DNA of 64,000 nt from an uncultured Pelagibacteraceae bacterium (GCA_902604005.1 CACKXH010000003.1:26178-90177), one strand, 5' to 3'; positions 6,991-17,833 are shown, counted from the first letter of the stretch. Notes: generated by a model from the sequence alone, not told the origin. Translations and numbers: made by a program.

Positions 6991-8178
6991 TTAAACTCTC
7001 CCATATATATCTTTATACCTCACTATATCTGTTTCTTTTAATATAGAACCTACTTGAGCTTCAATAATTTTAACAGGTTTCTTATATGGATTTTCTATTC
7101 TATGGATTGCTCCTAATGGTATAAAGATGGTTTCATTAGGTTTCATAGTAAAACATTTCTTATTTAAAGTAATTTTGGGTTTACCATGAGTAATTAGCCA
7201 ATGTTCAGCTCTATGGTGATGTTTTTGAAGACTTAATATACCTTTAGATTTTACGTATAATTCTTTTATCAAAAATTCCTTACCATTAAACAAATTAACG
7301 TAACTACCCCAGGGTCTATAAAATACGTTTTTCTTATTAAAATATTGTCTTTTATTTTTGCCATACATTTTACAGATTTCTTTCCAAGATCCTAAATCAG
7401 ACCAAGGTATATCTAATTTGATGGCGTTTATTTCTTTAGTTTTTTCTAATATTGCATAGTCAAAAGACTTAGTAGCTGATTTATTGAATGCTTGTTTGTT
7501 TAAATAATAAACGTTACTTTTATATTTTGCTTTTGTTACTGCTTTAGCACAATTTCGGTAAATATTTGGTTGATATTTCTTAAAATTATTAATTATTGAA
7601 TCTTTTCTTAAATAAAACATTCCAGAATTCCAATAACCTTTTTTACTAATTATTTGTTTAGCTCTAGTTTCTTTAGGTTTTTCTACAAATCTAATTACTT
7701 TATTATTTTTTGTTAAAAAATAACCAAATTCACTAGATGGTATTGTAGGTTTAATCCCAAAAATAAAGATATTATTTTGGGTTAATTTCTTTTGGTTTTT
7801 TTTTATAGCTTTATTAAATATACCCACTTTATCAATCAAATGATCAGCGGCTAGGAACATTAAAGGTTGTTCATTAGGTATATCCTTTATTAATGCCGTA
7901 CTTAATATAGCTGGTGCTGTATTTCTTTTAGCAGGCTCTAAAACTATCTTAAATTTTCTTATTTTGTGTTTCTTTAGGTGTTGTTTTACTTGTCTTAAAT
8001 ATTTAGCATTAGTGCTTATAATTGGTGCATCAAATATAGATGCTTTCACTCTCTCTAAAGTTTTACCCAATAAAGTCCAATTACCAAATTCTATAAACTG
8101 TTTTGCTTGATGTTTTTTGGCATTTGGCCAAAGTCTTGTTCCTGCTCCACCACATAAAATGACTGGGCGAATTTTCAT
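6991..8178 (-). CDS. manC: Mannose-1-phosphate guanylyltransferase / type II mannose-6-phosphate isomerase-like
   Basis: A 395-residue protein with an N-terminal sugar nucleotidyltransferase (about 1-270; GGAGTRLWP at 10-18, AADH near 110, GYFLTKNN, FVEKP, YWNSGMF, FDYAILEKT, PWSDLGSW). A C-terminal cupin (about 285-390; RPWGSY, LSLQKHHHRAEHW, IPLGAIHRIEN, DIVRYKDIYGR) follows, as in bifunctional ManC/AlgA. Both halves are shorter than usual (the family is about 470), and the conserved PLSR-PKQF region after Walker-like GTRLWP reads NAKK-AKQF. Role: GDP-mannose supply for surface glycans. It overlaps the ilvD stop by one base and is 12 bases from the cytidylyltransferase fusion, so both may serve envelope decoration. 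Confidence 0.82.
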   Translation of the reverse strand: MKIRPVILCGGAGTRLWPNAKKHQAKQFIEFGNWTLLGKTLERVKASIFDAPIISTNAKYLRQVKQHLKKHKIRKFKIVLEPAKRNTAPAILSTALIKDIPNEQPLMFLAADHLIDKVGIFNKAIKKNQKKLTQNNIFIFGIKPTIPSSEFGYFLTKNNKVIRFVEKPKETRAKQIISKKGYWNSGMFYLRKDSIINNFKKYQPNIYRNCAKAVTKAKYKSNVYYLNKQAFNKSATKSFDYAILEKTKEINAIKLDIPWSDLGSWKEICKMYGKNKRQYFNKKNVFYRPWGSYVNLFNGKEFLIKELYVKSKGILSLQKHHHRAEHWLITHGKPKITLNKKCFTMKPNETIFIPLGAIHRIENPYKKPVKIIEAQVGSILKETDIVRYKDIYGRV

Positions 8179-9896
8179 TAAATTTTTGAATAATCCTTAA
8201 CTTCTTTTTTCTTACCTGGATGAGTTGGTGCACCTAAGTAAGCAGGACCAACTGTTTGAGCATATTTCCAGAGTGTGCCTGATCCAAAATCAGATTTTCT
8301 AGCCTTCCATTTTCTTTTTCTTGAAGCCAATTGAGATCTTGTTAATCGAACATTTATTGTTCCCTTCTTAGCATCAATATCAATCGTGTCCCCATTACGT
8401 AAAAGAGCGATAGGTCCACCCAAAGCAGCTTCTGGTCCAACATGACCTACACAAAAACCTCTTGTTCCTCCTGAAAATCTTCCATCGGTTATAAGAGCAA
8501 CCTTTTCACCTTTACCTTGACCATAAATTGCACCTGTAGTTGACAACATTTCTCTCATCCCAGGTCCTCCTACTGGACCTTCATATCTAATTACAATTAC
8601 ATCACCATCTTTATATTTTCTACTTTGAACAGCTTTCATGGCACTTTCTTCATTTTCAAAACACCTTGCTTTTCCAGAAAATTGTAATCTTTTTAATCCT
8701 GCAATTTTTACTATAGCACCGTCAGGAGCTAAATTACCTTTTAATCCAACGACACCTCCATCTGGTGATAAAGGTCTGTTATAAGCTCTTAAGACTTTTT
8801 GTTTTGGATTAAATTTAATTCCTTTTAAATTTTCTTTCATAGTTTTACCTGTGACAGTCATACAACCACCATGAATATAACCACCATCATAAAGAGTTTT
8901 TAAAAGCATTGGCACACCACCTGCCAACCACAAATCTTTTGCAACATATTTTCCACCTGGTTTTAAATCTGCAAGATAAGGGGTTCTTTTGAATATTTTT
9001 GCAACATCCATTAAATCAAATTTAATTCCAGCTTCATTTGCAATAGCTGGTAAGTGTAATGCTGCATTAGTTGAACCACCTGTAGCAGCAACTATTGTTG
9101 CAGCATTCTCTAATGCTTTTTTTGTGACTATATCTCTTGGTTTAATTTTTTTGGCTAGTAATTCCATTACCATTTTTCCACTTGCTTTTGCATATTTATC
9201 TCTTTCTTCATAAGGAGCTGGTGTTCCTGCTGAATAAGGTAATGCTAAACCAATAGCTTCCGATACACATGCCATAGTATTTGCTGTAAATTGTCCACCA
9301 CACGCTCCTGCTGTTGGACATGCAACTAATTCTAATTTTCTTAATTCTTTTGCTGACATTTGTCCTGAAGAATGTTTTCCAACACCTTCAAAAACATCTA
9401 TAACAGTTACATCCTTTCCCTTGTATCTACCTGGAAGTATTGATCCACCATAAATAAAAACACTTGGAACATTTAATCGAACCATAGACATCATTAAACC
9501 TGGTAAAGACTTATCACAACCCGCAATACCTACTAATGCATCATAGCAATGTCCTCTTACTGTTAATTCAGCACTATCTGCTATTACTTCTCTTGAGATT
9601 AATGAAGATTTCATTCCCTCATGTCCCATTGCAATGCCATCGGTAACTGTAATAGTACAAAATTCTCTTGGAGTTCCTCCAGACGTTCTAACGCCCTTTT
9701 TAACAGATTGAGCCTGTCTCATTAGCGCTATATTGCAAGGAGCGGCTTCATTCCATGTGGACACAACACCAACAAATGGTTTGGAGACATCTTTTTCAGT
9801 TTCTCCCATTGCGTAATAAAAAGATCTATGTGGAGCTCTATCTGGACCTAGAGATGTATGTCTACTTGGTAATTTTTTCTTATCAAACTTTCGCAT
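8178..9896 (-). CDS. ilvD: Dihydroxy-acid dehydratase
   Basis: A 572-residue Fe-S enzyme of valine, leucine and isoleucine synthesis that dehydrates dihydroxy acids to 2-oxo acids. Cluster cysteines are visible in [10 protein letters not shown] (near 127), [15 protein letters not shown] (near 198) and, earlier, near the PCNIA segment (about 54). [11 protein letters not shown] and [11 protein letters not shown] near 440-480 are family signatures. Length is normal. It shares one base with valS upstream and with manC downstream, so it is probably in one transcript starting at valS. Confidence 0.95.
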   Translation of the reverse strand: MRKFDKKKLPSRHTSLGPDRAPHRSFYYAMGETEKDVSKPFVGVVSTWNEAAPCNIALMRQAQSVKKGVRTSGGTPREFCTITVTDGIAMGHEGMKSSLISREVIADSAELTVRGHCYDALVGIAGCDKSLPGLMMSMVRLNVPSVFIYGGSILPGRYKGKDVTVIDVFEGVGKHSSGQMSAKELRKLELVACPTAGACGGQFTANTMACVSEAIGLALPYSAGTPAPYEERDKYAKASGKMVMELLAKKIKPRDIVTKKALENAATIVAATGGSTNAALHLPAIANEAGIKFDLMDVAKIFKRTPYLADLKPGGKYVAKDLWLAGGVPMLLKTLYDGGYIHGGCMTVTGKTMKENLKGIKFNPKQKVLRAYNRPLSPDGGVVGLKGNLAPDGAIVKIAGLKRLQFSGKARCFENEESAMKAVQSRKYKDGDVIVIRYEGPVGGPGMREMLSTTGAIYGQGKGEKVALITDGRFSGGTRGFCVGHVGPEAALGGPIALLRNGDTIDIDAKKGTINVRLTRSQLASRKRKWKARKSDFGSGTLWKYAQTVGPAYLGAPTHPGKKKEVKDYSKI

Positions 9897-12523
9897 TATA
9901 AATTTTCAATAGTTAGTGATATTTTTTTGATATCATTTTTTAAATTACTATAGTTAGTTTTTTCTTGTTGAACAATATTTTTTGGAGCTCTATCAGTAAA
10001 TCCTTTATTAGATAATCGCTGAGATATCTTGTCCATTTCCTCTTGATATTTATTTTGTCTTTTAATTAAGTTTTCTTTTATTAGATTTAAATCCACATTC
10101 TCATCAAAATATATCTTAAATATATCACCAGATATAACTAATGTAGCTGACGGCTTTTCTTGGTCTTTATCATAGAAGTTATTGATACGACCAAGCTTTT
10201 TGAGAATGATTTCATTATTTATCATTAGTGTTTTATTTTTTTTAGCAATTTTATTTATTGAAATATCAATAAATGATCCTGGGCTCACATTTAATTCATT
10301 TTTAAAAGATCTAAGTTCAGAAATAACATTTATAACACTTTCTACATCTTTCATAGATTGATCTTTCTTAGCCTTTCCCGACGGCCAATTAGCGTACATT
10401 AGGAAATTCTTATCTGATTTATCAAATTTATTTTTTAACCATATTTTTTCTGTAACAAATGGAATAAATGGATGAAGAATAACAAGTATTTGTTTAAATA
10501 CGTAAGCTGATACCTCTTTTACCTCTTTTTTTGACTTTTCATCATCAGAAAATAAAATAGTTTTTGAAAGCTCAATATACCAGTCACAATAAGAGTGCCA
10601 TGCAAATTGATAGGCATTTTTAGCTGCTTCATCAAATCGATAATCTTTTAGATTTTTCTCAATTTTATCTTTGGTCTGAATTAGTTCTGAATAAATCCAT
10701 TTATTTATGTTTAATGTAGTTTTGGGAGCTTTATTTGTTTTATTAAAATCACATTCATTAGTAATTAAAAAATTATTGGCATTCCATAGTTTATTTAAAA
10801 AATTTCTATATCCTTTAACTCTATCCTCTGAAAGTTTAACGTCTGTTCCAGGGGAAGCCATAGATAAAAGAGTAAATCTTAAAGCATCTGCACTATACTT
10901 TTCAATTAAATCTAATGGATCAATTACATTTCCTTTTGACTTAGACATCTTTTGTCCCTTTTCATCTCTGACTAACGCATGAACATAAATGTCTTTAAAA
11001 GGTTCTTTATTTAAAAATTCCATTCCAAACATCATCATTCTTGCTACCCAAAAGAAAATAATATCAAAACCTGTAACTAAAACAGTTGTAGGATAAAATT
11101 TTTTAACAAAGTCTTTTTTATCAGGCCAACCTAATGTAGCAAAAGGCCATAATCCAGATGAAAACCAAGTATCTAAAACATCAGGATCTCTGGTAATTTT
11201 AACATCTTTTTTATAAAATTTTTTAGCTTGTTTTTTTGCATCTTCTTCATTCACTGCAACAAATATTTTTTTATCAGGTCCATACCAAGCTGGTATTTGA
11301 TGCCCCCACCAAAGTTGCCTAGAGATACACCAAGGCTCAATATTATTCATCCATTGAAAATAAGTCTTTGACCAATTTTCTGGGAAGAAATTTGTTTTTT
11401 TTGATTTAACTATTTGCTTAGCTTTAATAGATAATTTTTTTGCATTTACAAACCATTGCTCAGTTAAAAAAGGTTCAATAACAGAATTAGATCTGTCTCC
11501 GTAAGGTACTTTATTTTTAATATTTTCTTCTTTAACAAAAAAATCTTTTTCTTTTAATTCATTTAAAATTTTTTTACGTGCTTCAAATCTGTCTAATCCA
11601 ATATAATTGTTAGGTGCATTATCGTTAATTTTACCATCTTCTGTAAATACATTTATAATATCTAACCTATTTCTTTGACCAACATCATAATCATTAAAGT
11701 CATGAGCAGGAGTAATTTTTAATGCACCTGTTCCCTGTTCTGGATCAGCATAATTATCTTTTATAATTTTTATTTTTCTACCTACTATTGGGATAGTGAC
11801 AGTTTTGCCCACATAATTTTTAAACCTTTTATCTTTTGGATTAACAGCAATAGCTGTATCTCCAAGCATTGTCTCAGGTCTTGTGGTTGCAATAGTTATG
11901 AAATTAGGGGAATTGTCTATTGGATATCTAATATAGTAAATTTTTGAGTTCATTTCCCTTTGATCAACTTCTAAATCAGATATTGCTGTTTTTAAAACTG
12001 TGTCCCAGTTGACCAGTTTTTCTGCTTTATAAATCAATTTTTTTTTGTGTAATTCAACAAAAACTTTAATTACTGATTTAGATAAATTTTCATCCATAGT
12101 AAAAGCGTTTCTAGACCAATCACAAGAACAACCAAGTTTTTTAAGTTGATTAATAATGATGTCACCATATTGATTTTTCCATTCCCACACTTTTTTTATA
12201 AACTTTTCTCTTCCTAAATTATTTTTATTTAAATTTTCTTTTTCAAGTTTTTTCTCAACAAGTGCTTGAGTTGCAATTCCAGCGTGGTCTGTTCCAGGTT
12301 GCCACAAAGTTTCATAATTATTCATTCGATAATAACGAACTAAAAGATCCTGAATTGAATTATTCAAAGCATGGCCCATATGTAAACTTCCAGTTACATT
12401 GGGTGGTGGAATAACGATTGAAAATTTTTTTGAATTTTTCTTAGGTTTAAATAATTCGTTTTTTTCCCAATAAGAATAAATATTATCTTCTACTTCAGAA
12501 TGTATATATTTATCACTATTCAT
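9896..12523 (-). CDS. valS: Valyl-tRNA synthetase
   Basis: An 875-residue class I synthetase charging tRNA-Val. The HIGH-type motif is in [16 protein letters not shown] (about 39-54), the KMSKS loop is in [14 protein letters not shown] (near 520), the editing domain includes [13 protein letters not shown] (near 213) and a C-terminal coiled coil (about 810-870) is typical of ValS. The start ATG follows a short leader. First gene of the ilvD-manC group; a candidate promoter is just upstream. Confidence 0.96.
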   Translation of the reverse strand: MNSDKYIHSEVEDNIYSYWEKNELFKPKKNSKKFSIVIPPPNVTGSLHMGHALNNSIQDLLVRYYRMNNYETLWQPGTDHAGIATQALVEKKLEKENLNKNNLGREKFIKKVWEWKNQYGDIIINQLKKLGCSCDWSRNAFTMDENLSKSVIKVFVELHKKKLIYKAEKLVNWDTVLKTAISDLEVDQREMNSKIYYIRYPIDNSPNFITIATTRPETMLGDTAIAVNPKDKRFKNYVGKTVTIPIVGRKIKIIKDNYADPEQGTGALKITPAHDFNDYDVGQRNRLDIINVFTEDGKINDNAPNNYIGLDRFEARKKILNELKEKDFFVKEENIKNKVPYGDRSNSVIEPFLTEQWFVNAKKLSIKAKQIVKSKKTNFFPENWSKTYFQWMNNIEPWCISRQLWWGHQIPAWYGPDKKIFVAVNEEDAKKQAKKFYKKDVKITRDPDVLDTWFSSGLWPFATLGWPDKKDFVKKFYPTTVLVTGFDIIFFWVARMMMFGMEFLNKEPFKDIYVHALVRDEKGQKMSKSKGNVIDPLDLIEKYSADALRFTLLSMASPGTDVKLSEDRVKGYRNFLNKLWNANNFLITNECDFNKTNKAPKTTLNINKWIYSELIQTKDKIEKNLKDYRFDEAAKNAYQFAWHSYCDWYIELSKTILFSDDEKSKKEVKEVSAYVFKQILVILHPFIPFVTEKIWLKNKFDKSDKNFLMYANWPSGKAKKDQSMKDVESVINVISELRSFKNELNVSPGSFIDISINKIAKKNKTLMINNEIILKKLGRINNFYDKDQEKPSATLVISGDIFKIYFDENVDLNLIKENLIKRQNKYQEEMDKISQRLSNKGFTDRAPKNIVQQEKTNYSNLKNDIKKISLTIENL

Positions 12524-12535
12524 GGGTATATGTAG

Positions 12536-12563
12536 TTTATAATTTAATAATTGAAATTAACAA
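12536..12563 (-). promoter_or_regulatory. Candidate promoter of valS
   Basis: On the minus strand, TTGTTA (12558-12563) and TATAAA (12536-12541) are 16 bases apart and lie 13-40 bases before the valS ATG. This gap (12524-12644) must also hold the divergent tRNA-Cys promoter; I see a TATATAAAA box near 12608-12615 but no good -35 for it. Moderate match in AT-rich DNA. Confidence 0.35.
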
Positions 12564-12644
12564 TAATCAAATTCGAACGTTATTTAATAGACTAATTACA
12601 AATATTTTATATAAAACACCTTGTAGCTATCTACTAAAACATCT

Positions 12645-12718
12645 GGCAACGTGGCGGAATGGTTACGCAGAGGATTGCAAATCCTTGTATCCCGGTTCGA
12701 TTCCGGGCGTTGCCTCCA
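12645..12718 (+). tRNA. tRNA-Cys (GCA)
   Basis: A complete cloverleaf with acceptor stem GGCAACG/CGTTGCC, anticodon GCA at 12677-12679, a T-arm with GGTTCGATTCC, and an encoded CCA at 12716-12718. Followed 51 bases later by tRNA-Asn on the same strand. Confidence 0.96.
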
Positions 12719-12769
12719 AAAAAAATTCTTGTTTTAGTTAAAAAAAAAAGTAAGTTGAGCTTTTTATAT

Positions 12770-12845
12770 TCCTCGGTAGCTCAGTTGGTAGAGCAGTTGA
12801 CTGTTAATCAATTGGTCGCAGGTTCGAGTCCTGCCCGAGGAGCCA
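12770..12845 (+). tRNA. tRNA-Asn (GTT)
   Basis: A complete cloverleaf with acceptor stem TCCTCGG/CCGAGGA, anticodon GTT at 12803-12805, a T-arm with GGTTCGAGTCC and an encoded CCA at 12843-12845. Its 3' end is only two bases from the stop codon of the converging XRE gene. Confidence 0.97.
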
Positions 12846-12847
12846 AA

Positions 12848-13219
12848 CTATCCAACTTTAGAAATTGACGAATTATTAATTTGTAAAGATTTGCTAAATT
12901 TAATTTTTTGATCCTGAGTAAGTTCAGAATAGATTTTAGCTAAAAAATTATAATTTACATTCATATGTCCCTCTTGTGATTTTTCTAGATTTACTAAATA
13001 TTCTGAAAAATCCTCAAAAAAATAGTTAATAGGCACTTTTAAGTAATTAGAAAGTTGTAATAACCTAATAGAACTTACACCGTTGGTACCTTTTTCGTAT
13101 TTTTGGATTTGTTGAAACGTTACGTTAATTGCTTTTGCTACTTTTGTTTGAGTTAAACCTAAAGCTAATCTTCTAAGCTTGAGCTTATTGCCTAGATGCT
13201 TGTTAAAATTATCTTCCAT
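12848..13219 (-). CDS. XRE-family transcriptional regulator
   Basis: A 123-residue DNA-binding protein with an XRE/Cro helix-turn-helix over residues about 10-70 (LRRLALGLTQTKVAKAI, then FQQIQKYEKGTNGVSS and the VPINYFFEDF end). This resembles the common alphaproteobacterial single-domain XRE regulators. The remaining 50 residues are a short helical tail. A strong Shine-Dalgarno (GAGGGG, about 13225-13230) precedes the start. Targets are unknown. It is downstream of aapP on the same strand but separated by 163 bases with an inverted repeat, so it is probably its own unit. Confidence 0.85.
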   Translation of the reverse strand: MEDNFNKHLGNKLKLRRLALGLTQTKVAKAINVTFQQIQKYEKGTNGVSSIRLLQLSNYLKVPINYFFEDFSEYLVNLEKSQEGHMNVNYNFLAKIYSELTQDQKIKFSKSLQINNSSISKVG

Positions 13220-13329
13220 TAAGACCCCTCTTAATTTTTTTTAAAAACTCATTCAACTAGTTTTTAATACCTACTGCAACTATATTTTTTTTTATTTTTA
13301 ATAAAAAACCCTCATATACGAGAAATATG

Positions 13330-13370
13330 TCAAGTAATACTTAGGGTATAAATTGAGAAATATTACTTGA
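13330..13370. repeat. 10-bp inverted repeat between aapP and the XRE gene
   Basis: TCAAGTAATA (13330-13339) and its exact reverse complement TATTACTTGA (13361-13370) are separated by 21 bases. No clear T-run follows on the minus strand, so it is a weak terminator candidate; it could equally be an operator. The rest of the gap 13220-13382 is A/T tracts with no other feature seen. Confidence 0.5.
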
Positions 13371-13382
13371 AATTAGTATTGA

Positions 13383-14117
13383 CTATAGTATCTGGCTTAA
13401 GAAAAGTTTAGTCCTATCGCTCTTTGGATTTGCAAAAAATTCCTTTGTATCAGCTTTTTCTACTATCATGCCCTCATCCATAAAAATCATTTGATCTGCT
13501 ACTTCTTTAGCAAAACCCATTTCGTGGGTAACAACTATCATTGTCATTCCTTGTTTAGCTAAATTTACCATAACATCTAAAACTTCTTTAATCATTTCTG
13601 GGTCTAAAGCTGATGTTGGTTCATCAAAAAGCATTATTTTTGGCTCCATACAAAGTGCACGAGCTATGGCTACCCTTTGTTGTTGACCTCCAGAAAGTTG
13701 ACCTGGATATTTTTGTGCTTGATCTAATATTTGAACTCTTTCTAAATGTTTTAAAGCTAATTCCTCAGCTTCTTTTTTTGGCATTTTCTTTACCCAAATC
13801 GGAGCTAAAGTACAATTATCTAAAATAGATAAATGAGGAAATAAATTAAATTGTTGGAATACCATACCAACTTCTGCTCTTATTTGTTCTATATTTTTTG
13901 TGTCCTCTGTTAATGTTGTGCCATCAACTATTATGTCACCTTCTTGGTGTTCCTCCAATCTATTAATACATCTTATCAATGTTGACTTACCTGAACCAGA
14001 GGGGCCACAAACAACAATTTTTTGTTTTGGTTTTACTTCTAAATTTATTCCTTTTAATACTTGGAAATCTCCAAACCATTTGTTCATATTGTTTATTTGA
14101 ATAATATTATCTGACAT
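13383..14117 (-). CDS. aapP: General L-amino acid ABC transporter ATP-binding protein
   Basis: A 244-residue ABC ATPase of the polar amino acid uptake group. Walker [13 protein letters not shown] (38-49), signature [15 protein letters not shown] near 142, Walker [14 protein letters not shown] near 162, switch His in [14 protein letters not shown]. It powers the AapQ/AapM permease pair. It lies 5 bases after aapM and is the last gene of aapJQMP. AapP and BztD are the named equivalents in Rhizobium and Rhodobacter. Confidence 0.93.
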   Translation of the reverse strand: MSDNIIQINNMNKWFGDFQVLKGINLEVKPKQKIVVCGPSGSGKSTLIRCINRLEEHQEGDIIVDGTTLTEDTKNIEQIRAEVGMVFQQFNLFPHLSILDNCTLAPIWVKKMPKKEAEELALKHLERVQILDQAQKYPGQLSGGQQQRVAIARALCMEPKIMLFDEPTSALDPEMIKEVLDVMVNLAKQGMTMIVVTHEMGFAKEVADQMIFMDEGMIVEKADTKEFFANPKSDRTKLFLSQIL

Positions 14118-14122
14118 AATTT

Positions 14123-15565
14123 TTATCGATCTGTTTTATATTTTTCTTCTAAATTATAGCTATATTTACTCATTGCATAACAAATAATCCAGAAAATTAT
14201 TGCAGCAAATACATAGCCTTCCATAGCAAAACCTAACCATTCGGGATTAGTTTTAGCTAAATTCAACATTCCTACTATTTCCAAAAGGCCAACTACAAAA
14301 ATTAATGGTGTATCTTTAACTAAAGCTAAAAAAGTATTTGCTATACCGGGTATAACCAATTTTAAAGCTTGAGGTAAAATTACAAATATGTGCATTCTCC
14401 AATATCCCATTCCTAATGATTTTGCAGCTTCATATTGACCTCTAGGAAGTGCTTGTAATCCCCCTCTAATAACTTCAGCAACATAAGCTGCCTCAAATAA
14501 TGAAATAGCTATTATACATCTAACCAATTTATCTATAAAAAAATCTGCAGGCAAAAACATTGGAAACATTACAGCTGACATAAATAAAACTGTAATTAAT
14601 GGAACGCCTCTCCAAAATTCAATGAAACCTATAGATATATATCTAATTAAAGGAAAACCTGACCTTCTACCTAAAGCAAAAGCCATTCCAATCGGAAAAC
14701 AAAAAATCAAACAGAAAAATGAAATTATAAAAGTTAAAGATAATCCACCCCAAGCTCCAGTTTCTACCCAGTTCAAACCATCTAATTTACCCAATTCAAT
14801 ATATTCCTCAAAAAATATGAAATATTTTAACAAAATATAAAGTGCAAAAGGAACAATCAAAAAATAATAAAACTTAAATTTGCTAGGAATAAAAAAACCA
14901 ATAATTATAGACAAAATGGCTGCAATTATACCGTATGAAAAATCAAAAAAAACTGGACCACCTGAAATAAAGAAAAATATGAACAAGAACGCAATAAATG
15001 GATAAATAACTACATAATAAAGAGTTAAATATTTTTTAAATTTATCGGTAGCAAAATATCCAACTGATCCAAGTAAAGCTAAAGCTATAAATGATAAATT
15101 TATTCTCCATTGTTCTCCATTTGGGTACATTCCATACATAAATCTTCTCATCCAAACTTTGATATACGTCCAACAAGCTCCTGTGCCTGTACAAACATCT
15201 TTTGAGTCTCCAGCAAAACTAGCATCAACGAAAAACCAACTTAATATAGGTGGAATTGATTTTAAAATTATAAATATAATTAATAAGGACAGAATAGCGT
15301 TAAAGTTATTAGTATTTATATTTTTATTTAATAAATCTAATTGTTTAATTCCGCTTAACTCAATTCTTATAAAATAAAGTCCTATAAAACCTAATATTAG
15401 TGGTAATAAAAAGCTTAAAAAACCAGGCAAAAAACCAGTTATATTAAAGCTAAAAAAAGAGTTTACCAAAACATCCAATACACTAATAAAAAATAAGAAA
15501 GAACCTAGGTATAAAAAAGTATTTAAGTTAGATTTATCTGGTTTTAAAAAGTTAATTTTAGACAT
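14123..15565 (-). CDS. aapM: General L-amino acid ABC transporter permease AapM/BztC
   Basis: A 480-residue inner-membrane permease with about ten helices. An extra N-terminal helical region (about 15-260) precedes the conserved His/Glu/Gln/Lys-type permease core, and the EAA loop is [27 protein letters not shown] (split over about 380-407). The inserted periplasmic segment with [12 protein letters not shown] near 147 is typical of AapM and BztC. It pairs with AapQ. The start is adjacent to the aapQ stop (shared base). Confidence 0.92.
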   Translation of the reverse strand: MSKINFLKPDKSNLNTFLYLGSFLFFISVLDVLVNSFFSFNITGFLPGFLSFLLPLILGFIGLYFIRIELSGIKQLDLLNKNINTNNFNAILSLLIIFIILKSIPPILSWFFVDASFAGDSKDVCTGTGACWTYIKVWMRRFMYGMYPNGEQWRINLSFIALALLGSVGYFATDKFKKYLTLYYVVIYPFIAFLFIFFFISGGPVFFDFSYGIIAAILSIIIGFFIPSKFKFYYFLIVPFALYILLKYFIFFEEYIELGKLDGLNWVETGAWGGLSLTFIISFFCLIFCFPIGMAFALGRRSGFPLIRYISIGFIEFWRGVPLITVLFMSAVMFPMFLPADFFIDKLVRCIIAISLFEAAYVAEVIRGGLQALPRGQYEAAKSLGMGYWRMHIFVILPQALKLVIPGIANTFLALVKDTPLIFVVGLLEIVGMLNLAKTNPEWLGFAMEGYVFAAIIFWIICYAMSKYSYNLEEKYKTDR

Positions 15566-16716
15566 TATTTTTCTGTTATTGCTATTTTTTTATTATACCA
15601 ATTCATCAATATTGAAATTGAAATGCTCAATGATAGATAAGTAAACATTGTTATAGATACAATTTCAATTGCCTTACCAGTTTGCATCAATGCCGTTCCA
15701 GCAAAAACCAGTACTAAATCAGGATAAGCTATAGCCGCTGCTAATGAAGAATTTTTGGTTAAATTCAAATATTGATTTGTCGTTGGTGGTATTATTATTC
15801 TAAGAGCTTGAGGCATTACAACTAACTTTAAAACTTGATTAGGAGTTAACCCAATTGAAGCTGCAGCCTCTTTTTGGCCTTTGCCAACTCCTTGAATTCC
15901 TGCTCTCACACATTCTGCTATAAAAGTTGCAGTATATAAAGACAAAGATAATGCTAAAGCAATTAATTCAGGTGGTAAACTTACACCCCCTTCATAAATA
16001 AATGATGTTGTCGCTAACTGTTTTAAAACAGGAACTTCAAATGATAATCTTACACCACCAATTAAAAAACTCAAAAGAGGTAAAATCAAAATTAATCCTA
16101 TTGATATCAATAAAACTGGCGTTTGTTTACCTTGGGTTTCTTGTAATTTTTTTGCCTGAATACGAATAACAGTTATTGCAATTATTGCAGCGATTATTGA
16201 GTAAAAGAAAATATTAAAATTTTGCCATATAAAAGCTGGAACGTATAAACCTTTTATTGTTAAGAATGCAATTCCAAACATTGCATCAGCATCTTGAGGA
16301 AGCGGTAATGCTCTCAAAGCAGCAAAATACCAAAAAAATATTTGTAGTAGCAATGGGATATTTCTGAAAAATTCCACGTAAAAAGCTGCAAACTTATTTA
16401 TTAAATAATTGGGAGATAATCTCGCTATACCAACTATTACTCCAAGTATCGTAGCTAAAATAATTCCAATGACTGATACAAGAATAGTATTTAATAGACC
16501 AACTAAATAAGCTCTAAAATAAGAGTGGGATCCATCATATTCAATTAAAGAAAATTGAACATCGAATGATGACTCTTGTGATAAAAAACCGTAGCCAAAA
16601 TCAATACCTCTATTCTCCATATTGACTTGAGCGTTGTAAGTAAAAAAACCAAAGACAAGAACAACAGCTAAAACTGTCATTAATTGTGGACCTATATCTT
16701 TAAGTTTAAAATTCAC
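15565..16716 (-). CDS. aapQ: General L-amino acid ABC transporter permease AapQ/BztB
   Basis: A 383-residue inner-membrane permease. An N-terminal helix (about 10-27) is followed by a periplasmic stretch, then the permease core with VEFFRNIPLLLQIFFWY near 140 and the EAA loop GQKEAAASIGLTPNQVLKLVVMP (about 279-301). It forms the translocation pore with AapM. Separated from aapJ by a strong hairpin, so it is probably transcribed at a lower level than the binding protein. Confidence 0.92.
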   Translation of the reverse strand: MNFKLKDIGPQLMTVLAVVLVFGFFTYNAQVNMENRGIDFGYGFLSQESSFDVQFSLIEYDGSHSYFRAYLVGLLNTILVSVIGIILATILGVIVGIARLSPNYLINKFAAFYVEFFRNIPLLLQIFFWYFAALRALPLPQDADAMFGIAFLTIKGLYVPAFIWQNFNIFFYSIIAAIIAITVIRIQAKKLQETQGKQTPVLLISIGLILILPLLSFLIGGVRLSFEVPVLKQLATTSFIYEGGVSLPPELIALALSLSLYTATFIAECVRAGIQGVGKGQKEAAASIGLTPNQVLKLVVMPQALRIIIPPTTNQYLNLTKNSSLAAAIAYPDLVLVFAGTALMQTGKAIEIVSITMFTYLSLSISISILMNWYNKKIAITEK

Positions 16717-16740
16717 AGTGGGGACAATATATGTGTTTAT

Positions 16741-16772
16741 AAAAAAAAGGGCTAGAAGAATCTAGCCCTTTT
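16741..16772 (-). terminator. Hairpin with T-run after aapJ (partial terminator)
   Basis: A perfect 8-bp stem GGGCTAGA/TCTAGCCC (16749-16756 with 16761-16768) with a four-base loop. On the minus strand it is followed by a run of eight T. It lies between aapJ and aapQ inside the operon, where such elements commonly limit read-through so that the binding protein outnumbers the permease. Confidence 0.85.
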
Positions 16773-16792
16773 TATGTAATTTATAACTTAAA

Positions 16793-17833
16793 TTATCTTG
16801 ATGGTGGAACGTATAAAATACCACCTTTAGTCCATAATTCATTTGGACCTCTGTCTGGTAAAATACCAGTGTCAGCTATATTTCTCTTATAACTTTCACC
16901 ATAGTTTCCAACTTGTTTGATAATTCTTAAGTTCCACTCGTTATCTAAACCGAATGCTGCACCCATTTCACCCTCAGCACCAACAAGTCTTTTGATTTGT
17001 GGGTTGTCTGAAGTTTTCATTGAGTCTGCATTAGCTGAGGTAATACCATATTCTTCTGCTTCGATCATAGTGTTCAAAGACCATCTAACGATATCTTCCC
17101 ATACTGAATCACCTTGTCTAACAACTGGTCCTAAAGGTTCTTTAGAAATAGTTTCTGGTAGAACAATATGTTCATCAGGGTTTTTCATTTTAGTTCTTTG
17201 AGCAGCTAAACCAGATTTATCAGTAGTGTAAGTATCACATCTACCAGCATCATAAGCAGCTACAACTTCATCAGCTTTTTCAAATGCAACTGGCTCATAA
17301 GAAATTCCTCTAGAATTAAAGAAGTCTCTCATGTTTAACTCAGTTGTTGTACCAATGTTTGTACAAGCTGAGATACCATTTTTGAATTGGCTAGTTGAAG
17401 TAATACCTGAACTTTTTCTTACCATGAAACCTTGTCCATCATAAAAGTTCACACCTACGAATGTAAGCCCGATATCAGCATCTCTAGAAAGAGTCCAAGT
17501 TGTGTTTCTTGATAAGATATCAATCTCACCAGAAGTTAAAGCTGTAAATCTTTCTTTAGCACTTAGTGGTGTAAACTTAACTTTGTTTGCATCACCTAGA
17601 ACTGCAGCAGCTACCGCTCTACATACATCAACGTCAACACCAGTCCAATTTCCTGCAGCGTCAGCATTAGAAAATCCTGGAAGACCTTGAGATACTCCAC
17701 ATCTTACAAAACCCTTTTTTTGAGTGTTTTTAAGTGTTTTAGATTTTTTAGCAGCCATAGACTCTGTTGTAAAAGTGAACAACACAGCAACCATAGCAAC
17801 TAAAGAAGTTAATTGTTTTAAGTATTTAAACAT
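16793..17833 (-). CDS. aapJ: General L-amino acid ABC transporter periplasmic binding protein
   Basis: A 346-residue periplasmic binding protein with a signal peptide (about 1-28, ending near SMAAK). It carries the family 3 solute-binding fold: GFVRCGVSQGLPGFS, WTGVDVDVCRAVAAAVLGD and KERFTALTSGEIDILSRNTTWT. The C-terminus LYVPPSR matches AapJ/BztA/YhdW. It delivers a broad range of L-amino acids to AapQMP, and homologues are among the most abundant proteins in SAR11 cells. Base composition here is visibly less AT-rich than in neighbours, consistent with high expression. Confidence 0.94.
   Translation of the reverse strand: MFKYLKQLTSLVAMVAVLFTFTTESMAAKKSKTLKNTQKKGFVRCGVSQGLPGFSNADAAGNWTGVDVDVCRAVAAAVLGDANKVKFTPLSAKERFTALTSGEIDILSRNTTWTLSRDADIGLTFVGVNFYDGQGFMVRKSSGITSTSQFKNGISACTNIGTTTELNMRDFFNSRGISYEPVAFEKADEVVAAYDAGRCDTYTTDKSGLAAQRTKMKNPDEHIVLPETISKEPLGPVVRQGDSVWEDIVRWSLNTMIEAEEYGITSANADSMKTSDNPQIKRLVGAEGEMGAAFGLDNEWNLRIIKQVGNYGESYKRNIADTGILPDRGPNELWTKGGILYVPPSR

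Noticed and set aside
8989..9213. Short plus-strand frame inside ilvD
   Set aside because: Antisense shadow of a conserved enzyme with no support of its own; the same holds for similar frames within valS, the aap genes, trkA, proS, tsf and nuoN.
12645..12845. tRNA-Cys/tRNA-Asn pair as an integration hotspot
   Set aside because: The flanks are ordinary genes (valS and an XRE regulator), and there is no integrase or repeated tRNA 3' end nearby.
12659..12868. Open frame running through tRNA-Cys and tRNA-Asn
   Set aside because: Both tRNAs fold perfectly with encoded CCA; the frame is a by-product of their sequence.
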